Shown piece after piece: positions 58,033-64,000 of a stretch of 64,000 nt of DNA. Made by a program: the position numbers and the translations under genes. Source of the stretch: Enterobacter asburiae (GTDB lineage: Bacteria; Pseudomonadota; Gammaproteobacteria; Enterobacterales; Enterobacteriaceae); the NCBI RefSeq assembly GCF_008080435.1, contig NZ_VRKN01000002.1:372001-436000 (forward strand), read 5' to 3'. The notes beneath the pieces were generated by a model. The model was not told the origin of the DNA, made no database searches, and worked only from the letters and a program-made list of their open reading frames with translations. The stretch's first letter is position 1. The number at the start of each line of letters is the position of its first letter.

Positions 58033-60009
58033 TTAATGATGTTTTGGTGCGTTAACCCCAAGCCAGTCGAGTATCCCTTGCGCCGCGTGACGCCCTTCCG
58101 CCATTGCGGTCACCACCAGATCCGCGCCGCGTACCGCATCACCCCCGGCGAAAATCTGTGGGTTGGTCGTCTGGTAACGGTAACGGCTCTCGACCGAAGC
58201 AACGATCCGCCCCCAGTCATCCGTTTCGACCCCCTGCGCCTGCAGCCACGGCATCGCGTGCGGGTTAAAACCAAACGCCATGATGACCGCATCCGCGGCC
58301 ATCACAAACTCGCTGCCCGCCACGGGAACGGGCCGACGGCGTCCCTGCGCATCCGGCTCTCCGAGCTCGGTACGCAGCATCCGGATACCGTTGACCTTTC
58401 CGTTCGGATCCAGCGTCAACTCAACCGGCTGGACGTTAAACTCAAACGCCGCGCCCTCTTCTCTGGCGTTCTTCACCTCTTTCTTCGAGCCCGGCATGTT
58501 GGCCTCATCCCGACGATAGGCGCAGGTCACCTTCGCCGCACCGTGGCGTAACGCGGTGCGGACGCAGTCCATCGCGGTATCGCCCCCGCCGAGCACCACC
58601 ACGTTTAAGCCATGGGTGTCGATGAACGGTTCGCTGGCCGTCGCCTCCAGCCCCATAACATGCCGCGTATTCCCTACCAGAAAAGGCAGCGCGTCATAGA
58701 CCCCTGGTGCGTCTTCATGCGGGATACCTGCCTTCATCGAGCGATAGGTCCCCACGCCAATAAACAGGGCGTCGTAATCGTTCTTTAACTGCGACATCGA
58801 CACGTCCTGGCCCACCTCGCAGTTCAGCTCGAAGCGGATCCCCATTGCGGTAAAGATCTCTCTGCGCCGCGCGAGCAGCGATTTGTCCAGCTTGAATGCC
58901 GGGATGCCAAAGGTCAGCAATCCACCAATTTCCGGGTGCCGATCATAGACCGTCACACTCACGCCGCTGCGCACCAGCACGTCGGCGCACGCCAGCCCGG
59001 CGGGCCCCGCGCCGACGATGGCGACACGTTTCCCTGACGGCGTGACGGCGGACATATCCGGCCGCCAGCCCATCGCCAGCGCCCGATCGGAGATATAGCG
59101 CTCGATGTTACCGATGGTCACGGCTCCCGCCTCTTCACGTATTGTGCAGGCACCTTCGCATAATCGGTCCTGCGGACAGACGCGGCCGGTAATTTCAGGT
59201 AAACAGTTGGTCTGATGAGAAAGCTCGGCCGCGCCGGCGATATCCCCCGCGTTCAGGCGCTCAATCCACTGCGGGATGTGGTTATGCAGCGGGCAGGTCC
59301 ATTCGCAAATGCTGTGCTCTCCGCATTTCAGGCAGCGCGACGCCTCGCGGGCGGCCTGCCCGTCCCGGAATGGCAGGTAAATTTCGTTAAAATGGCCCAC
59401 GCGTTCTGCGCCAGAGAGTTTGTCGGGCTCGCCGCGTGGCACCGTCGCCTGCATCTGCTGCAGTTTGGTGCGCGGAGCGTCCTCTCTGACGGCCTCCGCA
59501 TGCCAGGGCTGCGCCTCCAGGCAGGCCGTGCGCTGTCGGCGCGATTTCGCCAGATTATCAAGGACAGCAGGCGTCGCCAGTGAGAGGACATCCGCCGGGC
59601 AATTTTCGATACAGGCCGGGCCGTGTGGTCGCGTCTGGCAGAGATCGCATTTATTCGCCGAGGCCTTCACGCTGCCGTTTTCGAGCGGGGTGACGATAAT
59701 CTCCATCGTGCCAAACGGGCAGGCCACCACGCAGGCCTTGCAGCCAATGCATTTTCGTTGATTCACCTGTACGCTGTCATCGCATTTACTGATGGCGCCG
59801 TTCGGGCAGCTTTGCGCGCAGGGTGCATTTTCACAGTGATGGCAGGTGACGGGGCGTCGCTTGTCGCCGGATCTCAGGACCGTAATACGGGGATGAAAAT
59901 GGCGCTCGCTCAGGACGTGCTGCTCATCGTTGTGCGCCATCACGCAGGCCACTTCGCAGGCGCGACACCCAATGCACTGCTGGCTGTTAGCCATAATAAA
60001 ACGATTCAT
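58033..60009 (-). CDS. aegA: AegA, 4Fe-4S and FAD oxidoreductase
   Basis: Protein of 658 residues fusing an N-terminal ferredoxin-type electron-transfer part (1-180; cysteine clusters CIGCRACEVAC, CHHCENAPCAQSCP, CIGCKACVVACP, CDLCQTRPHGPACIENCP) with a glutamate-synthase small-subunit-like part (about 230-658) holding the FAD motif VAIVGAGPAGLACADVL and the second dinucleotide motif VVVLGGGDTAMDC. In E. coli it is anaerobically controlled and has been linked to uric acid use. The start MNRFIMANSQQC has AGGTG 7 nt upstream; the 26 codons before it are unlikely. Divergent from narQ. Confidence 0.95.
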   Translation of the reverse strand: MNRFIMANSQQCIGCRACEVACVMAHNDEQHVLSERHFHPRITVLRSGDKRRPVTCHHCENAPCAQSCPNGAISKCDDSVQVNQRKCIGCKACVVACPFGTMEIIVTPLENGSVKASANKCDLCQTRPHGPACIENCPADVLSLATPAVLDNLAKSRRQRTACLEAQPWHAEAVREDAPRTKLQQMQATVPRGEPDKLSGAERVGHFNEIYLPFRDGQAAREASRCLKCGEHSICEWTCPLHNHIPQWIERLNAGDIAGAAELSHQTNCLPEITGRVCPQDRLCEGACTIREEAGAVTIGNIERYISDRALAMGWRPDMSAVTPSGKRVAIVGAGPAGLACADVLVRSGVSVTVYDRHPEIGGLLTFGIPAFKLDKSLLARRREIFTAMGIRFELNCEVGQDVSMSQLKNDYDALFIGVGTYRSMKAGIPHEDAPGVYDALPFLVGNTRHVMGLEATASEPFIDTHGLNVVVLGGGDTAMDCVRTALRHGAAKVTCAYRRDEANMPGSKKEVKNAREEGAAFEFNVQPVELTLDPNGKVNGIRMLRTELGEPDAQGRRRPVPVAGSEFVMAADAVIMAFGFNPHAMPWLQAQGVETDDWGRIVASVESRYRYQTTNPQIFAGGDAVRGADLVVTAMAEGRHAAQGILDWLGVNAPKHH

Positions 60010-60161
60010 AACCACACCTGTTTTTGGTTCAATAACCTTATTCTTTGTATGAATATGGTATTTACGCATCACGGCGCGATCGGGCAATGTTCAAATGCCC
60101 GGAATGCCGAATTATTTACAGTGAACCTGTGGCAGATCAATTTTATTCAGAGAGCCGTTCT

Positions 60162-61856
60162 GTGACCGTTAAACGACCCGTTTCCGGAAGCCTTGCCTGG
60201 GCTTTCTTTTCGATAATTATCTTATCCGTGCTGACCAGCACCGTTGCGCTGCTGACGCTTGCCAGCAGCCAGCGTGACGCCGAAGCCATTAATATCGCGG
60301 GTTCGCTGCGTATGCAGAGCTATCGTCTGGGCTACGAGATGCAGCGCAACAGCCCTTCCCTTGCCGCGCATCGCGACAGCTGGCAACAGACGCTGAGCGC
60401 GCCTGCCCTGCAGAAGCTGAACCGCTGGTACGTCCCGGACAATGTTAAAGCGCGCTACCAGCAGCTGCACGTAGCCTGGCTGGAGATGGATGCACACATC
60501 GCCCGCGGCGACAGCGCGTGGTATCAAACCCATATTGAGGATTTTGTCGGCCGCATTGATGCCTTTGTGCTCGCCCTTCAGCACTACACCGAACATAAAA
60601 TTCAGACGGTGACCCTGCTCTCGCTGGCGGGCGCTCTCGGGATCCTGCTGCTGACGCTGTTTACCCTGCGACGCATCCGTCGCCAGGTGGTGGTGCCGCT
60701 TAACAATCTGGTGGCGGCCAGCGAACGGGTTGAGCGAGGGGAATTTGCAACCCCGGCGCCGGATACCACCCTACCGAACGAGCTGGGCCAACTCTCCCGC
60801 GCCTTCAACCACATGTCCGCCGAATTAGATACGCTCTACCGTTCGCTTGAGGCCTCGGTCGCGGAAAAAACGCGGCATTTGCATGAAGCCCACCAGCAGC
60901 TCGACATGCTGTTCAAGTGCTCTCAGGCGCTGAATACCGGCCAGATAGACAGCCACTGCTTCCGGCATATTCTGCAGATTGTCCATGACTATACGCAGAT
61001 GAATTATCTGGAACTGCGCACCAGCGACGACTGGCGGCTGTGTGAAGGGACGGAGTCACATGGCGCTCCTCTGCAAAACCTGCCGGTACTGATGCAGGAC
61101 ACCCTTTATGGCGAGCTGCGCTGGCAAAGCGAGACGGACAGCGTCCCCCTCCCGCTGATGAGAAGCGTGGCGACCATGCTCGGGCGCGGGCTGTACTTTA
61201 ACCAGGCGCAAAAGCATTACCAGCAGCTGCTGCTGATGGAAGAGCGCGCCACCATTGCCCGCGAGCTGCACGATTCGCTGGCGCAGGTGCTGTCGTATCT
61301 GCGCATTCAGCTTGCATTGCTCAAACGCGCCGTGCCGGAGGACAATACTCCGGCGCAGACCATCATCACCGACTTCTCCCGCGAACTGAACAATGCCTGG
61401 CAGCAGCTACGCGAGCTGCTCACCACCTTCCGCCTGACGCTGAACCACGCGAATTTACCCGCGGCGCTACAGGAGTCCCTCGACGTCCTGCAGAGCCAGA
61501 CGCAGGCGAAGCTGCATCTCGACTGCCGCCTCTCCTCGCTGGCGCTGGACGCGCAAAAGCAGGTGCATCTGTTGCAGATCGTGCGTGAGGCTGTGTTGAA
61601 TGCCATTAAGCACGCGCAGGCCAGCGAGATCACCGTAAGCTGCGTGACCGCAGTGGACGGTACGCACAGCGTCAGCATTCGTGACAACGGCATCGGGATT
61701 GGCGAAGCCAGCGAGCCGCCGGGACACTACGGGCTGAACATTATGCGCGAACGCGCGCAACGACTCGGAGGAATGCTGCACTTTTCGCAGCCGCAAAACG
61801 GCGGCACGCTGGTCAGCGTGACGTTCCCGGTGCCCACGCCGTTAACGGGTAAATAA
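60162..61856 (+). CDS. narQ: Nitrate/nitrite sensor kinase NarQ
   Basis: Inner-membrane sensor of 564 residues that phosphorylates NarL/NarP. Membrane helix 1 (about 13-35), periplasmic sensor with P-box (INIAGSLRMQSYRLGYEMQ), helix 2 (about 147-170), HAMP, signalling region, then HisKA_3 with phospho-acceptor His370 in ARELHDSLAQVLSYLRIQL and HATPase with DNGIGIG. I use the GTG at 60162 because VTVKRPVSGSLA aligns with the E. coli start; the ribosome site is weak (AGAGA). Upstream open frame to 60045 shows no homology. Confidence 0.94.
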   Translation: MTVKRPVSGSLAWAFFSIIILSVLTSTVALLTLASSQRDAEAINIAGSLRMQSYRLGYEMQRNSPSLAAHRDSWQQTLSAPALQKLNRWYVPDNVKARYQQLHVAWLEMDAHIARGDSAWYQTHIEDFVGRIDAFVLALQHYTEHKIQTVTLLSLAGALGILLLTLFTLRRIRRQVVVPLNNLVAASERVERGEFATPAPDTTLPNELGQLSRAFNHMSAELDTLYRSLEASVAEKTRHLHEAHQQLDMLFKCSQALNTGQIDSHCFRHILQIVHDYTQMNYLELRTSDDWRLCEGTESHGAPLQNLPVLMQDTLYGELRWQSETDSVPLPLMRSVATMLGRGLYFNQAQKHYQQLLLMEERATIARELHDSLAQVLSYLRIQLALLKRAVPEDNTPAQTIITDFSRELNNAWQQLRELLTTFRLTLNHANLPAALQESLDVLQSQTQAKLHLDCRLSSLALDAQKQVHLLQIVREAVLNAIKHAQASEITVSCVTAVDGTHSVSIRDNGIGIGEASEPPGHYGLNIMRERAQRLGGMLHFSQPQNGGTLVSVTFPVPTPLTGK

Positions 61857-61882
61857 CGGTAAAGAGGGAAGCGCAGGAAAAG

Positions 61883-61927
<45 letters not shown>

Positions 61928-61998
61928 CTGGCCCTTACCGCTAAAGTTATGCGGGCAATAAACAATAATGACGTGCAGCAAAACGAGGTCACACTTTC

Positions 61999-64000
61999 AT
62001 GGCGAATTTTTTCATCGATCGCCCCATTTTTGCCTGGGTGCTTGCCATCCTGTTGTGTCTGACAGGTGTCCTGGCGATTACTTCACTTCCTGTTGAGCAA
62101 TACCCCGATCTGGCACCGCCTAACGTGCGTGTCACAGCAAACTACCCCGGCGCTTCCGCACAAACGCTGGAAAACACCGTGACGCAGGTTATCGAGCAGA
62201 ACATGACGGGTCTGGATAACCTGATGTACATGTCCTCGCAAAGTAGCGCCACAGGTCAGGCGACGGTGACCCTGAGCTTTAAGGCGGGCACCGACCCGGA
62301 CGAAGCGGTGCAGCAGGTACAAAACCAGCTGCAGTCGGCCATGCGCAAGCTGCCCCAGGCGGTGCAGAATCAGGGCGTGACCGTGCGTAAAACCGGTGAT
62401 ACCAACATTTTGACCATCGCGTTTGTCTCGACAGATGGCTCGATGGATAAGCAGGACATTGCCGACTACGTCGCCAGTAATATTCAGGATCCCATCAGCC
62501 GTATTAACGGCGTCGGGGATATCGACGCTTACGGCTCACAGTACTCAATGCGCATCTGGCTCGATCCCAACAAGCTGAACAGCGTCCAGATGACGGCAAC
62601 CGACGTGACGAATGCCATCAAAGCCCAGAATGCCCAGATTGCGGTGGGGCAACTGGGGGGAACGCCGTCCGTCGATAAACAGGCCCTGAACGCCACCATT
62701 AATTCGCAATCCCTGCTGCAGACGCCGGACCAGTTTCGCAACATCACCCTGCGCGTGAATCAGGATGGGTCGGAAGTGCGTCTGGGGGATGTCGCCACGG
62801 TGGAAATGGGGGCGGAAAAATACGACTACCTGAGCCGATTTAACGGCAATCAGGCCTCCGGTCTGGGGATTAAACTGGCCTCCGGCGCAAACGAAATGGC
62901 CACGGCGAAACTGGTGTTAGACCGTCTGGATGAGCTGTCGCAGTATTTCCCGCACGGGCTGGAGTACAAAGTCGCCTATGAGACCACCTCCTTCGTTAAA
63001 GCGTCGATTGAGGACGTGGTAAAGACCCTGCTGGAAGCCATCGCACTGGTGTTCCTGGTGATGTACCTGTTCCTGCAAAACTTCCGCGCGACGCTGATCC
63101 CCACCATTGCCGTGCCCGTGGTGCTGCTGGGGACCTTTGCGGTGCTTTACGCGTTCGGGTATAGCATTAATACCCTGACGATGTTTGCGATGGTGCTGGC
63201 AATTGGCCTTCTGGTGGATGATGCCATCGTGGTGGTTGAAAACGTCGAGCGCATCATGAGCGAAGAAGGACTCTCTCCGCGCCAGGCGACGCGCAAATCC
63301 ATGGGGCAAATTCAGGGGGCGTTAGTCGGTATTGCGATGGTGCTGTCGGCCGTCTTTATCCCGATGGCCTTTTTTGGCGGCACAACCGGGGCGATTTACC
63401 GTCAGTTCTCGATAACCATCGTCTCGGCGATGGTGCTCTCCGTGCTAGTGGCGCTCATCCTCACCCCTGCGCTGTGCGCCACTATTCTGAAACCGCTGCA
63501 CAAAGGGGAGCAACACGGGCAAAAAGGGTTCTTCGGCTGGTTTAACCGCATGTTCAACCGCAATGCCGCGCGGTATGAATCTGCCGTCGGTGGCGTGCTC
63601 CATCGCAGCCTGCGCTGGATGATGATTTATGTTGTGCTGCTGGGCGGCATGGTCTGGCTGTTTATGCATCTCCCCACCTCGTTTCTGCCGATGGAAGACC
63701 GGGGAATGTTCACCACCTCGGTACAGCTCCCGAGCGGCGCAACGCAGCAGCAGACGCTGAAAGTGGTCCAGAAAGTGGAACAGTACTTCTTCACCAAAGA
63801 GAAAGATAACGTTGTGTCGGTCTTCTCCACCGTGGGCTCTGGCCCGGGCGGAAACGGGCAGAACGTCGCCCGCATGTTCGTCCGCCTGAAGGACTGGGAC
63901 GAGCGCGATACCAGAACGGGAACATCATTTGCCATTATTGAACGCGCGACCAAAGCCTTTGCGCACATTAAGGAAGCGCGCGTCTTTGCCAGCAGCCCGC
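61999..64000 (+). CDS. acrD: RND efflux pump AcrD, 3' end missing
   Basis: Inner-membrane proton-driven RND pump for aminoglycosides and other hydrophilic or amphiphilic compounds, working with AcrA and TolC. The window holds 667 of about 1037 codons, open throughout. The N-terminus [20 protein letters not shown] and porter domain match AcrD. Helix 4 carries the proton-relay Asp pair in [16 protein letters not shown]. Start ATG with GAGG about 12 nt upstream. Recognised from extensive similarity to E. coli AcrD rather than AcrB. It lies 142 nt after narQ. Confidence 0.96.
   Translation, partial: MANFFIDRPIFAWVLAILLCLTGVLAITSLPVEQYPDLAPPNVRVTANYPGASAQTLENTVTQVIEQNMTGLDNLMYMSSQSSATGQATVTLSFKAGTDPDEAVQQVQNQLQSAMRKLPQAVQNQGVTVRKTGDTNILTIAFVSTDGSMDKQDIADYVASNIQDPISRINGVGDIDAYGSQYSMRIWLDPNKLNSVQMTATDVTNAIKAQNAQIAVGQLGGTPSVDKQALNATINSQSLLQTPDQFRNITLRVNQDGSEVRLGDVATVEMGAEKYDYLSRFNGNQASGLGIKLASGANEMATAKLVLDRLDELSQYFPHGLEYKVAYETTSFVKASIEDVVKTLLEAIALVFLVMYLFLQNFRATLIPTIAVPVVLLGTFAVLYAFGYSINTLTMFAMVLAIGLLVDDAIVVVENVERIMSEEGLSPRQATRKSMGQIQGALVGIAMVLSAVFIPMAFFGGTTGAIYRQFSITIVSAMVLSVLVALILTPALCATILKPLHKGEQHGQKGFFGWFNRMFNRNAARYESAVGGVLHRSLRWMMIYVVLLGGMVWLFMHLPTSFLPMEDRGMFTTSVQLPSGATQQQTLKVVQKVEQYFFTKEKDNVVSVFSTVGSGPGGNGQNVARMFVRLKDWDERDTRTGTSFAIIERATKAFAHIKEARVFASSP

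Overview
The window is ordinary chromosomal backbone of an enterobacterium, most likely Enterobacter (E. cloacae complex). Gene order follows the E. coli K-12 segment from ypdAB/glk to acrD. The ipdC gene, dense REP-like repeats and an ebg/ygj block at an unusual site point to Enterobacter. The genus call is inference from recalled sequences, not from a search. Both edges cut genes: ypdA lacks its 5' end and acrD its 3' end.

Layout. 1-4.1 kb: ypdAB two-component system, convergent with glk, then yfeO. 4.1-6.9 kb: ipdC (indolepyruvate decarboxylase) divergent from a YghZ-like aldo/keto reductase, a pair not found here in K-12. 7-12.5 kb: ypeC, mntH, nupC and pdeA. 12.6-16.1 kb: two tRNA-Ala, yfeCD, gltX, then four tRNA-Val and one tRNA-Lys. 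16.1-19.2 kb: xapRBA nucleoside locus. 19.4-22 kb: a FlxA-like small gene, yfeR, yfeH, ypeB. 22-30 kb: ligA, zipA, cysZ, cysK and ptsHI-crr. 30-36 kb: cysPTWAM sulfate/thiosulfate uptake and cysteine synthesis genes, with pdxK joined directly behind cysM. 36-40.4 kb: yfeX, yfeY, yfeZ, ypeA, amiA, hemF. 40.5-46 kb: maeB, talA, tktB. 46-56.2 kb: ygjH-ebgR-ebgA-ebgC-ygjI-ygjJ-ygjK, a glycoside-utilisation block that in K-12 lies far away. 56.2-64 kb: ypfG, nudK, aegA, narQ, acrD.

The genes fall into a few functional groups. Sulfate uptake (CysPTWA, CysZ) feeds cysteine synthesis (CysK, CysM), and PdxK can supply the PLP cofactor those synthases use. PtsH, PtsI and Crr form the general phosphotransferase system, with glk, talA, tktB and maeB as carbon-flow enzymes. 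The ebg/ygj block combines a LacI-type repressor, a GH2 beta-galactosidase, a periplasmic GH63 alpha-glucosidase, an outer-membrane-like protein and an APC-type permease. Palindromic TTAGTAAA/TTTACTAA sites in front of both ebgR and ebgA make a convincing operator set.

I found no phage, insertion sequence, CRISPR array, defence island or clearly novel system. The most interesting items are the ebg/ygj block with its operators and a testable substrate hypothesis, an exact 105-bp tandem duplication of a tRNA-Val gene, the cysM-pdxK junction, and the ipdC insertion. Identifications rest on recognising family sequences from memory; no database search was run.
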